Shown here in pieces: positions 14,979 through 22,933 of a stretch of 33,050 nucleotides of DNA. Source of the stretch: Gammaproteobacteria bacterium (GTDB taxonomy: Bacteria; Pseudomonadota; Gammaproteobacteria; SZUA-152); the NCBI GenBank assembly GCA_013151575.1, contig JAADHZ010000094.1:1-33050 (forward strand). Direction: 5' to 3'. The notes below the pieces were generated by a model. The model was not told the origin of the DNA, did no database searches, and saw only the letters and a list, made by a program, of their open reading frames with translations. Numbering within the stretch: position 1 is the stretch's first letter; each line of letters opens with the position of its first letter. Made by a program: the position numbers and the translations under genes.

Positions 14979-15347
14979 ATGTCTGAATCCCTATTTGACC
15001 GCCTTGGCGGAGAAGCCGCTGTTAACGCCGCTGTGGATATTTTTTATCGCAAGGTGCTCGCAGATGATCGCATCAACAAGTTTTTCGACGGTGTCGATAT
15101 GGAAAAACAGGCCGCAAAACAAAAGGCTTTTTTGACCATGGCCTTTGGTGGCCCCAACAGCTACACCGGTGACGACATGCGGAAGGGCCACGCCCATCTA
15201 GTGGAACGCGGGCTGAACGACACCCACTTTGATGCCGTGGTGGAGAATCTTGGTGCGACGCTGGCAGAACTCGGCGTATCCGCTGACCTGATCGGTGAGG
15301 TTGCGGCCGTGGCAGAAACGACGCGAAATGACATTCTCGGGCGTTAA
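14979..15347 (+). CDS. glbN: Group 1 truncated haemoglobin
   Basis: The product is 122 aa, the usual trHb1 size. It binds haem and O2, and trHb1 proteins can dioxygenate NO to nitrate. MSESLFDRLGGEAAVNAAVDIFYRKVLADDRINKFF is the standard N-terminus. The FGGP turn and the KGHAHLVERGLNDTHFDAV region carry the proximal His, and the B/E-helix residues lie in VDIFYRKV and QKAFLTMAFGG. The ATG at 14979 has AAAGGAG upstream; the open frame continues to 14919 without signals. It is followed after 39 bp by a ferredoxin reductase and preceded by an NsrR-controlled promoter, so it is probably the haem half of an NO dioxygenase. Confidence 0.95.
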   Translation: MSESLFDRLGGEAAVNAAVDIFYRKVLADDRINKFFDGVDMEKQAAKQKAFLTMAFGGPNSYTGDDMRKGHAHLVERGLNDTHFDAVVENLGATLAELGVSADLIGEVAAVAETTRNDILGR

Positions 15348-15386
15348 TTTGTCCCAGTAGTAAATGAACGACGGACGGGTACCCCC

Positions 15387-16367
15387 ATGCCAATTATTGC
15401 GTTTGAGGATCAGGAGTACGATTGTGGGCCAGCTGAGACGGTCCTGGATTGCCTGATTCGGCAGGGTGTATCCGTCAACTATTCTTGTCGTGCAGGGGTT
15501 TGTCAGACCTGCATGATGGTATCAACCGACGGCCGCCCGCCCGCCGAATCACAGGTGGGGCTCAAGGATACACTCAAGGCGCAAGATCATTTTTTGATGT
15601 GCTCCTGTGTGCCGGAGCAGAAGATGTCATTGGTGCGGCCTGGGAGTGACGGGGTGTCGTATGACGCCACTGTTTCCAGTTTGGATCGACTGAATGACGA
15701 TGTGGTTCGGTTGCGCCTGGAGCGGCCCGATGGCTACGAATATCAGCCGGGACAGTTTCTCAATCTCAAAAATGATCAGGGCGTGGCGCGCAGTTATTCA
15801 TTGGCCAGCATCCCGTCCGTGGACGATTTTCTGGAACTGCACGTGCGCCATATGCCGGGCGGCCAGGTCAGCGGCTGGGTTGCCGAGCGCCTGAGTGTGG
15901 GGGGCAACGTCACCATCAGCGCCGCCACCGGGCAGTGCGTGTACATGCCGGGGCGTCCGGAGCAGTCGTTGTTGCTCGTTGGGACAGGCACCGGTTTGGC
16001 GCCACTGCTGGGGATTGCGCGCGATGCCCTGCAACAGGGCCACGTTGCGCCGATTCACCTCTACCATGGTAGTGGCGACGCGCGAGGTCTGTATCTGGTC
16101 GACGTGCTGCGAGCCATGGCCGAGGCCCATGCGCCGTTTCATTACCATCCCTGCGCATCGCGCGGGGTTCCCCCCGAGGGCGTGCAACCGGTGCGCGCGG
16201 CGGATCAGGCACTGGCGGATTTTACGAGCCTGGCAGGTTGGCGGGTATTTCTTTGCGGGCGCGAAGATATGGTTAAAGCAGCGCAGAAAAAGACCTTTCT
16301 GGCCGGGGCTTCGATGCAGGATATTTTTGCAGATCCGTTCGTGGAGACAAAATTGGCGGAAGCGTAA
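15387..16367 (+). CDS. Ferredoxin-NAD(P)H reductase, partner of the truncated haemoglobin
   Basis: The product is 326 aa. The N-terminal [2Fe-2S] ferredoxin domain has VNYSCRAGVCQTC (C-x4-C-x2-C) and a fourth Cys in FLMCSC. The FAD domain has ARSYSLAS, and the NAD(P) domain has LLLVGTGTGLAPLLGIARDAL and VFLCGREDMV. It resembles the electron-transfer half of flavohaemoglobin or of oxygenase reductases and lies just downstream of trHb1 in the same orientation. The likely role is to re-reduce the haem after NO dioxygenation. That partnership is inferred from the operon and from NsrR control. It is a paralogue in architecture of the flavin reductase at 9291-10322. Confidence 0.9.
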   Translation: MPIIAFEDQEYDCGPAETVLDCLIRQGVSVNYSCRAGVCQTCMMVSTDGRPPAESQVGLKDTLKAQDHFLMCSCVPEQKMSLVRPGSDGVSYDATVSSLDRLNDDVVRLRLERPDGYEYQPGQFLNLKNDQGVARSYSLASIPSVDDFLELHVRHMPGGQVSGWVAERLSVGGNVTISAATGQCVYMPGRPEQSLLLVGTGTGLAPLLGIARDALQQGHVAPIHLYHGSGDARGLYLVDVLRAMAEAHAPFHYHPCASRGVPPEGVQPVRAADQALADFTSLAGWRVFLCGREDMVKAAQKKTFLAGASMQDIFADPFVETKLAEA

Positions 16368-16421
16368 AGCGAAGGAGGCATCCGCAAAGCAGCCGTCGCA
16401 AGCTGAGCGCTTACGCGACCG

Positions 16422-16898
16422 TCAGTGCAGGGGTTGGCGGAACTCTTCCATCACCATATTTTCCATCCAGCTGAAGGCTTCTTCCAGGCCGGGTTGGTTG
16501 AACAGCACCATCAGCACCACCCATTTCACCTGTTCCAGGTCGATTTCCGGTGACTCTAGGGCCATGATGCGGTCGATGACCAGCTCGCGACTGGCACTGT
16601 TTAGTACGCCCATCTGCTCCAGGAACATGAGGAAACCACGGCATTCGACGTCGAGTTTTTTCTCCTCTGTGGGACTAAACACCCGGATGGAACGGGCTTT
16701 GTGTCCGGCAGAGACGCCGTTTTTCTGTAGTGTGGCCAGATCTTCAAGCCAGGTGAATGCCTTGTTGATTTCGGTGCCTAAAAAACCCGCTTCCCGTAGC
16801 TGGGATTTAAGAACTTCCGGGTCGGCTTCCAAGGCGGATTCGTCATCCATATAGTTTTCGAACAGATACATCAGTACCTCGAGCACGTCTTCTTTCAT
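16422..16898 (-). CDS. smg: Smg family protein (DUF494)
   Basis: The product is 158 aa. It matches Smg: MKEDVLEVLMYLFENYMDDE at the N-terminus, LKSQLREAGFLGTEINKAFTWLEDL, SIRVFSPTEEKKLDVECRGFLMFLEQMGVL and REIVIDR-like RELVIDRIMALESPEIDLEQVKWVVLMVLFNQPG. The function is unknown; conserved linkage to dprA is typical. It starts 45 bp after dprA on the same strand, with AAAGGT upstream of the ATG. It converges with the reductase gene; the 54 bp between them holds no clear terminator. Confidence 0.95.
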   Translation of the reverse strand: MKEDVLEVLMYLFENYMDDESALEADPEVLKSQLREAGFLGTEINKAFTWLEDLATLQKNGVSAGHKARSIRVFSPTEEKKLDVECRGFLMFLEQMGVLNSASRELVIDRIMALESPEIDLEQVKWVVLMVLFNQPGLEEAFSWMENMVMEEFRQPLH

Positions 16899-16943
16899 GG
16901 GTACTTACCTTTAATGTCCGGCCCGCTTTGCGACAGACCACGC

Positions 16944-18095
16944 TCAGGTCCGGCTGTAAAGTCCGCCGGAGGATGTGACGCGTCCCTGCAATTCCAGTGT
17001 CAACAGCATGGCGGAAACACCCCCTGCCGTCAATCCGCTGCGGGCTACCAGGGTATCGATGCTGGTGGGTTCAAAACCTAGCGTATTAATGAGGTCGTCT
17101 TCGGCGGGATTCAAGGTGTCGAAGGGGTTGTTTTCGACACTGGGTGGGCGTGCGCCCGGCAGAGCCACCTGCGCTAGTGGCCCGAGTTCTTCTAATACAT
17201 CCTCGGGGTGCTCGGTCAGCTTTGCGCCGAGGCGCACCAGTTCGTGGCAGCCGCGCGCCAATGGGTTTTTGATGGAGCCGGGAATGGCGAAGACCTCGCG
17301 CCCTTGCTCCGCCGCCAGTCGTGCCGTGATCAGGGAGCCGCTTTTCAGGGCGGCTTCCACCACCAGTGTGCCCAGGCTGAGCCCACTGATAATGCGGTTG
17401 CGACGGGGAAAGTTGGCGGCGATGGGCGGGGTGCCCACCGGGAACTCACTGACCAGTGCGCCGTGTTCGGCGATTTGGTGTGCGAGATCCCGGTGCCGGG
17501 CGGGATAGATGCGATCCAGGCCGGTGCCCGCCACGGCCACGGTCAGGGCCCGCGAACGAAGCGCACCCCGGTGGCATGCTGCGTCGATGCCCAGCGCTAG
17601 ACCGCTGGTGATGGCCAACCCCGAACGTCCCAATGCTTCTGCAAAATCCTCGGCGGTTTGTATTCCACCGGCACTGGGGTTGCGGCTGCCAACGATGGCG
17701 ATCTGGGGGTGATTAAGCAGCGCCGGATTGCCGTGCACAAACAGCAGGGGCGGAGGATCGGCGATTTCTCTGAGCAATAGAGGGTATTGCGAGTCCGGTA
17801 AGGTGACGATGTGGCAGTTCGGTGCTTCCGCCCAGCGCTGGTCTTGCTCCACTCGTGCCCATTCGGGATGACGCAGGAAGGCTCGGGTTTTTTCCCGCAG
17901 CGACAGCTTGCTGCTCAGTGCCGCACCGTTGGAATCGAACAGCTCCCGTAGGTCGGGGATAACGGCAAGAATTTTTTTAAACAGAATGGGACCGATGCCG
18001 GGGGCTCGGTGCAGCGCCAGCCAATAGCGTAGCTGATCCGCTGGAATCGATGTGGGCGCAGAAGCAGGTGGGCGTGTTGTTGCGGGGTCACTCAA
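16944..18095 (-). CDS. dprA: DNA-processing protein DprA
   Basis: The product is 383 aa. DprA loads RecA on incoming single-stranded DNA during transformation. The N-terminal helix-hairpin region is LRYWLALHRAPGIGPILFKKIL. The Rossmann-like core has IAIVGSRNPSAGGIQTAEDFAEAL, SGLALGIDAACHRGAL, VAVAGTGLDRIYPARHRDLA and FPRRNRIISGLSLGTLVVEAALKSGSLITARLAAEQGREVFAIPGSI. A C-terminal winged helix follows (DLINTLGFEPTSIDTLVARSGLTAGGVSAMLLTLELQGRV). Translation starts at TTG 18095, with GGAGGGG 7 nt upstream and no in-frame ATG nearby. Confidence 0.96.
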   Translation of the reverse strand: MSDPATTRPPASAPTSIPADQLRYWLALHRAPGIGPILFKKILAVIPDLRELFDSNGAALSSKLSLREKTRAFLRHPEWARVEQDQRWAEAPNCHIVTLPDSQYPLLLREIADPPPLLFVHGNPALLNHPQIAIVGSRNPSAGGIQTAEDFAEALGRSGLAITSGLALGIDAACHRGALRSRALTVAVAGTGLDRIYPARHRDLAHQIAEHGALVSEFPVGTPPIAANFPRRNRIISGLSLGTLVVEAALKSGSLITARLAAEQGREVFAIPGSIKNPLARGCHELVRLGAKLTEHPEDVLEELGPLAQVALPGARPPSVENNPFDTLNPAEDDLINTLGFEPTSIDTLVARSGLTAGGVSAMLLTLELQGRVTSSGGLYSRT

Positions 18096-18143
18096 GCGGC
18101 AGCCCCTCCGTGGGCCGAAGCAAAACGGTTTATTGGATTGGCG

Positions 18144-19253
18144 TCAGGGGTTGCGGACCATGTCGTACACCCGCATGTCAGTGTAGGCCTCCATCACCAA
18201 CGCGTAACTCACTTGATCGAAGGTGCGAAACACCAGCACGATACCGGCGCGCAGATCCGGCAGAGTGACGTGTTCGCCTCGGTTTTTGCTAAAGTTGTCT
18301 CGGATGATGGCACCTTTTTGGAATACCGCCAGCACGTGTCCGGTCTCCATGCCGTCCTGTTTGCCCTTGTTGATGACCACGGTTTGGTACTGGCCGATGC
18401 GGGATACTCCGTCGATCACGGAGATAATCTGCCCTTCAATGGGGATTTCAGAGGGGTGGGGAATAAATGTGCGGTCCAGCCCGGAGGCTTTCACAGGTAA
18501 TAGACGATCTCCTGCCAGTGTTTCTCGATTGGACTGCACCACTCTCAACGTGGAGGGGTCGCCAAAATCTTCCACTTTTGCTTCCGCCACGTGAATGGCT
18601 TCATAGCCAAGAATGTCGCCGCGTGCCGCATTCTGGTTACGGTAAGTTTTTCCAATACGCAGCACTGCATAGCGGGAATTGGGGTCTTCGCCGGGAATCA
18701 AACCGCGGGCGAAAATTTTGTCGCCGGTGCCGGACATGAGCCGAGCATCTTTGCTGGAAATGACATAGGCTGAATTACGAATATCCCGTTCGCTCAATAT
18801 GCGGGGCTGCCCAAGAAACTGTTGAATAGCCGTCAGTGGAATAGTGGCTATGGGTGTGTCTACCCGTTTCGCCCGTATTTTAGGGGAAATTTTGACCGTG
18901 GGTTTGCCGCGACTGACGCGCAGTACCGGCCGGCCCTGAGCATCGTATTCCAGCAACACAACGTCACCGGGATAAATCAAATGGGGGTTTTTAATCTGCG
19001 GGTTGTAGCTCCACACCTCTGGCCAGTGCCACGGGCTTTCAAGAAAGTGTGCTGAAATATCCCACAGGGTGTCACCCTTGGCGACCACGTAGCGGTCGGG
19101 GTGGTCGGGCCTCAGTTTGATCACATCGGCATTTGCTGTTGCAGCGCCGAGTAGAAAAACAGCCAATATCAACGTGAACAGAAGGTATTTTGCAGACATT
19201 TTGTTCAACGGCTTTTCATTCAAAGGCATGTTTTTCCGTTGCAGCGTTTTCAT
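18144..19253 (-). CDS. Exported LysM-domain protein
   Basis: A signal sequence (MSAKYLLFTLILAVFLLGAATANA) precedes a LysM peptidoglycan-binding motif (YVVAKGDTLWDISAHFLESPWHWPEVWSYNPQIKNPHLIYPGDVVLL). The remaining 280 or so residues form a conserved but uncharacterised domain. It lies upstream of dprA, a frequent arrangement, and is probably cotranscribed with dprA and smg. The start is uncertain: ATG 19253 has AGAGGA 11 nt upstream, while ATG 19229 and ATG 19199 are alternatives. The last gives the most normal signal peptide. It is divergent from def. Confidence 0.88.
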   Translation of the reverse strand: MKTLQRKNMPLNEKPLNKMSAKYLLFTLILAVFLLGAATANADVIKLRPDHPDRYVVAKGDTLWDISAHFLESPWHWPEVWSYNPQIKNPHLIYPGDVVLLEYDAQGRPVLRVSRGKPTVKISPKIRAKRVDTPIATIPLTAIQQFLGQPRILSERDIRNSAYVISSKDARLMSGTGDKIFARGLIPGEDPNSRYAVLRIGKTYRNQNAARGDILGYEAIHVAEAKVEDFGDPSTLRVVQSNRETLAGDRLLPVKASGLDRTFIPHPSEIPIEGQIISVIDGVSRIGQYQTVVINKGKQDGMETGHVLAVFQKGAIIRDNFSKNRGEHVTLPDLRAGIVLVFRTFDQVSYALVMEAYTDMRVYDMVRNP

Positions 19254-19442
19254 CGACACCGTCGTCCTCTGGTTTGTCGGTTTGCCCGAGTGTAGTTGAA
19301 TCGCCCAGCATACTCCAGCGAGCCGACCGCCGGGAAGGACTACCATCACCCCACTCACGCAAGCTGGGGATCGTGAGTATAATGTCGGCAGCAATCATCA
19401 TATCTCTATAACCCCACCCCAGCGAATTTGAACACCATCAAC

Positions 19443-19946
19443 ATGCCGACGCTTCCCATACTGTACTTTCCCAACCCACTATTACGCCAAAAGGCATCAC
19501 CGGTGGAGGTCTTTGACGCAGCGCTCCACACCCTGGTGGATGATCTGTTTGAAACTATGTACACCGCGCCGGGCATCGGTTTGGCGGCGGTGCAAGTTAA
19601 CGTACTCAAGCGAGTGATCGTCATTGACGTGTCGGAAGACAAAAATGCCCCCTTGTGTCTGATAAACCCAGAATTGCTGGAAGCTCACGGCGAAGAAAAA
19701 GTAGAAGAAGGCTGCCTGTCGGTACCGAGTATTTACGAGCCTGTTACCCGCGCCCAGAGCATCAAGGTCCGTTTCCGTTGCCGTAATGGCGAAACCGTGG
19801 AACAGGACTTCGACGGCGTGTTGGCCATTTGTGTCCAACACGAAATGGATCACCTCGACGGTAAGCTGTTCGTGGATTATTTGTCTGAACTGAAGCGCAG
19901 CCGGATACGTAAAAAAATGGAAAAGATGCGTCAACAGACCCTGTAA
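19443..19946 (+). CDS. def: Peptide deformylase
   Basis: The product is 167 aa. It removes the N-formyl group from nascent proteins. All three motifs are present: [16 protein letters not shown] (metal Cys) and QHEMDHLDG (two metal His and the catalytic Glu). ATG 19443 gives [18 protein letters not shown], aligned with known starts. A TTG at 19428 is in frame but unnecessary. It precedes fmt by 34 bp, the standard def-fmt pairing. Confidence 0.97.
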   Translation: MPTLPILYFPNPLLRQKASPVEVFDAALHTLVDDLFETMYTAPGIGLAAVQVNVLKRVIVIDVSEDKNAPLCLINPELLEAHGEEKVEEGCLSVPSIYEPVTRAQSIKVRFRCRNGETVEQDFDGVLAICVQHEMDHLDGKLFVDYLSELKRSRIRKKMEKMRQQTL

Positions 19947-19980
19947 CAGCTCGCCCGCTCCACTAACCAAGGAATTGTCC

Positions 19981-20973
19981 GTGACCCAAGGTCTGAAAAT
20001 CCTATTTGCTGGAACCCCGGAATTCGCCGCTGATAGCTTGCGTGCCCTGTTGGGCAGCGAACACCAAGTGGTTGCTGTTTACACTCAGCCCGACCGGCCG
20101 GCTGGTCGGGGCCGCAAACTGACTGCCAGCGCCGTAAAACAACTGGCACTGGCTCATCACCTGCCCGTGATGCAGCCGGTGACCCTGCGAGACCCGCAGG
20201 CACAGCAGCAATTGTCCGACTTTCACGCCGACCTGATGGTCGTCGTGGCTTACGGCCTAATTTTGCCACAGGCCGTGCTGGATGCCCCGCGACTGGGCTG
20301 CGTGAACGTGCATGCTTCGCTGCTCCCACGCTGGCGTGGGGCGGCCCCTATCCAGCGCGCCATCCTCGCGGGTGATGCCGAAACCGGCGTCACCATTATG
20401 CAAATGGATGCGGGCCTGGACACCGGCGACATGCTGTACAAGACGCGCTGCCCTATTCAGCCCAATGAAACCGCCCAACAGCTGCATGACACACTTGCTC
20501 AATTGGGCGCGCAAGCCTTGGTGGACTGCCTTCCGGCCCTAACCGAAGGCACTGCGACACCGGAAAAGCAGAATGAGACCCTCGCCTGTTACGCGGACAA
20601 ACTGCAAAAAGCCACAGCGCAGATCCAGTGGCGACACCCCGCGCAGGCGATCGCCCGCCGGGTCTGCGCCTTCAATCCCTGGCCGGTGGCGTTCACCCCC
20701 CTGGCCGAGGGTATCTGCCCAGACAAACACAACCGCCGCAAAGATGGGAATGGTTCCACGCCGCGTAACCTGCGCATCTGGCAGGCCCAGGCCGTGGAGA
20801 TGACAGCACAGGGTGAGCCTGGCGAGGTGGTAGCGGAATCCGCCGAGGGCATCGACGTGGTCACCGGTGACGGCGTGCTGCGGCTGCAACAGTTGCAATT
20901 GCCGGGTGGTCGCGTCCTCAGTGCCGAGCAATTTCTCCATGCCCACAGCCTGTTGGGTATTCGTTTTGACTAG
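19981..20973 (+). CDS. fmt: Methionyl-tRNA formyltransferase
   Basis: The product is 330 aa. It formylates initiator Met-tRNA. The catalytic domain has LKILFAGTPEFAADSLRALL at the N-terminus, LPRWRGAAPIQRAILAGDAETGVTIMQMDAGLDTGDML (with the SLLPRWRGAAPIQ signature) and an OB-like C-terminal domain (AFNPWPVAFTPL). GTG 19981 is chosen because AAGGA lies 7 nt upstream; the in-frame TTG at 19975 is only 1 nt from that site. The stop overlaps the probable rsmB start. Confidence 0.97.
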   Translation: MTQGLKILFAGTPEFAADSLRALLGSEHQVVAVYTQPDRPAGRGRKLTASAVKQLALAHHLPVMQPVTLRDPQAQQQLSDFHADLMVVVAYGLILPQAVLDAPRLGCVNVHASLLPRWRGAAPIQRAILAGDAETGVTIMQMDAGLDTGDMLYKTRCPIQPNETAQQLHDTLAQLGAQALVDCLPALTEGTATPEKQNETLACYADKLQKATAQIQWRHPAQAIARRVCAFNPWPVAFTPLAEGICPDKHNRRKDGNGSTPRNLRIWQAQAVEMTAQGEPGEVVAESAEGIDVVTGDGVLRLQQLQLPGGRVLSAEQFLHAHSLLGIRFD

Positions 20974-22312
20974 CCCTGCCAAGCCCCTGAACGCCCGCGC
21001 CACCGCTGCCCACGTGCTCAATCAGGTGTGCGGACAGGGACGCTCCCTGTCTCAAACGCTGGCCTCGTTGCCCGCCGCCGCACAGGCGCAGCGCCCGCTG
21101 ATTGCCGAAATGTGCTACGGCACTCTGCGCGATTATCCGCGATTGTCACTGCTGCTCGGTGCCCTGCTCAAAAAACCGCTCAAACCCAAGGACGGTGACG
21201 TGCGCGCCCTGATGTTGCTGGGCCTGTATCAACTCACCGCCATGCGGGTGCCGGAACACGCTGCGGTGTCCGAAACCGTGGCGGCGGTGACCGGCCTGAA
21301 AAAAACGTGGGCCCGTGGGCTGGTGAATGCGGTGCTGCGCAATTTCCAGCGCCGTAGCGAGGCTCTGCTGGCGCAAGCGGCAGCTGATGAGCCGGCTCAT
21401 TGGGGGCATCCCCAGTGGCTGCTGGACAGCCTGCAAACGGCATGGCCGGATCACTGGCAAGCTATCGCCCACGCTAACAACCAGCGGCCTCCGATGACCT
21501 TGCGTGTTAATCGCAGCATGGTCGATACGCCCCAATACTTGCGCGAACTGGACGAAGCTGGCATCGCCGCCAATCCGGGGCAATGCGCCTCATCGGCCGT
21601 GTATTTGTCCGAACCGGTGGACGTGACAACCCTGCCGGGTTTTGAACAGGGCCGGGTCTCGGTGCAGGATGAAGCCCCGCAACTGGCCGCCGAGCTGCTG
21701 GACGTACACGACGGGCATCGCGTGCTCGACGTGTGCGCGGCCCCCGGTGGCAAAACCGGGCATCTGCTGGAGCTGGCAAAACTGGATTTGGTGGCAGTAG
21801 ATGTGGATGGTGAACGCCTCCAGCGGGTGCGAAAAAATCTCCAGCGGTTGCGGCAATCCGCGCAGTTGATGGTGGGCGATGCCAGCGACCCTACCGTCTG
21901 GTGGGACGGGCGACTATTTGACCGCATCCTGCTGGATGCTCCTTGCTCCGCCACTGGCGTGATTCGCCGTCATCCCGACATTAAACTGCTGCGTCGCGCC
22001 TCAGACATTCCCGTGCTGGTGGCCCTGCAGGCAGAGATTCTCGATGCCGTCTGGCCCTTGCTCAAGCCCGGCGGTATGCTGCTGTATGCCACTTGTTCGG
22101 TGCTGCCGCAGGAAAATGCACAACAGGTGGCGGCGTTTCTGACACGACAGCCTGACGCGGAGGACATTCCGCTGAAGGCGTCGGGCCAGGCGGCCCAGTG
22201 GGGGCGCGACGTGACGGTGGGGCGTCAGGTGTTTCCGGGCGACGGCGCTGACCAACATGACACTGGCGGCATGGACGGATTTTATTACGCATGCGTGGAG
22301 AAAAAACATTAG
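20966..22312 (+). CDS. rsmB: 16S rRNA m5C967 methyltransferase RsmB
   Basis: The product is about 448 aa. The N-terminal NusB-like domain is ARATAAHVLNQVCGQGRSLSQTL, LIAEMCYGTLRDYPRLSLLLGALL and VNAVLRNFQRR. The SAM domain has VLDVCAAPGGKTGHLLEL, DRILLDAPCSATGVIRRHPDIKLLRR (motif IV catalytic Cys region) and LLYATCSVLPQENAQQVAAF (second Cys). TTG 20966 overlaps the last codons of fmt and gives an N-terminus like known RsmB. ATG 20939 is an alternative deeper inside fmt. It overlaps the next gene by 22 bp. Confidence 0.95.
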   Translation: MTSPAKPLNARATAAHVLNQVCGQGRSLSQTLASLPAAAQAQRPLIAEMCYGTLRDYPRLSLLLGALLKKPLKPKDGDVRALMLLGLYQLTAMRVPEHAAVSETVAAVTGLKKTWARGLVNAVLRNFQRRSEALLAQAAADEPAHWGHPQWLLDSLQTAWPDHWQAIAHANNQRPPMTLRVNRSMVDTPQYLRELDEAGIAANPGQCASSAVYLSEPVDVTTLPGFEQGRVSVQDEAPQLAAELLDVHDGHRVLDVCAAPGGKTGHLLELAKLDLVAVDVDGERLQRVRKNLQRLRQSAQLMVGDASDPTVWWDGRLFDRILLDAPCSATGVIRRHPDIKLLRRASDIPVLVALQAEILDAVWPLLKPGGMLLYATCSVLPQENAQQVAAFLTRQPDAEDIPLKASGQAAQWGRDVTVGRQVFPGDGADQHDTGGMDGFYYACVEKKH

Positions 22313-22926
22313 CCTTGGGTGGCTGTTCCCTCCGTACTTATCTGCGGGGAAACAAAAACGACCAAAGCCCTCGCCGTTGGCGGCGCGGGATAAGTACGCT
22401 GGTCGGCTGCGTGTTAGGTGTTTTTGGCGGCCTGGCCCAGGCTGAGGATTTCACTGTGCGCAATGCCAGCACTTCGCTGGACCAGCAGATTTATCGCCTG
22501 AGCGCCGATCTCGGATACCATTTCAGCCCGGTGGCGCTGGACGCTCTGGGCAACGGGGTGGCGCTGACCTTAGTGCTGGATATCGAAGTCTTCGAGCCTC
22601 GGCGTTATCTGTGGGGCGATGTGGTTGCCGCCCTGGAACAACGCTACCAGATCCGCTACCACGCCCTCAGTGACCAGTACATCCTGCGCCGTTTGAACAG
22701 TGGCTCCCAGTCCGCTTACTCGTCGTTAGATCGGGCATTGGCGTCGCTGGGAAAAATATCAGACCTGCCCATTATTGACGCCCCCCTGCTGGCGGAGAGC
22801 TCACTGTACAAGGTACGCGTGCGCTCCCGGCTGGATATTGACAGTCTGCCGGTGCCTCTGCGCCTGAAGGCTTACATCTCCAGCGATTGGTGGATGGACA
22901 GCGGTTGGTACGCCTGGGATCTGTGA
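22291..22926 (+). CDS. DUF4390 protein upstream of ntrY
   Basis: The product is 211 aa. It has an Arg-rich N-terminus and a signal-like helix (ISTLVGCVLGVFGGLAQA), after which the mature part would start at about residue 52. The rest (YRLSADLGYHFSPVALDALGNGVALTLVLDIEVFEPRRYLWGDVVAALEQRYQIRYHALSDQYILRRLNSG... and a Trp-rich C-terminus WWMDSGWYAWDL) matches DUF4390, found between rsmB and ntrY. The function is unknown. It overlaps rsmB by 22 bp and ends 7 bp before ntrY, so it is likely coupled to both. Confidence 0.88.
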   Translation: MRGEKTLALGGCSLRTYLRGNKNDQSPRRWRRGISTLVGCVLGVFGGLAQAEDFTVRNASTSLDQQIYRLSADLGYHFSPVALDALGNGVALTLVLDIEVFEPRRYLWGDVVAALEQRYQIRYHALSDQYILRRLNSGSQSAYSSLDRALASLGKISDLPIIDAPLLAESSLYKVRVRSRLDIDSLPVPLRLKAYISSDWWMDSGWYAWDL

Positions 22927-22933
22927 GCATCCC

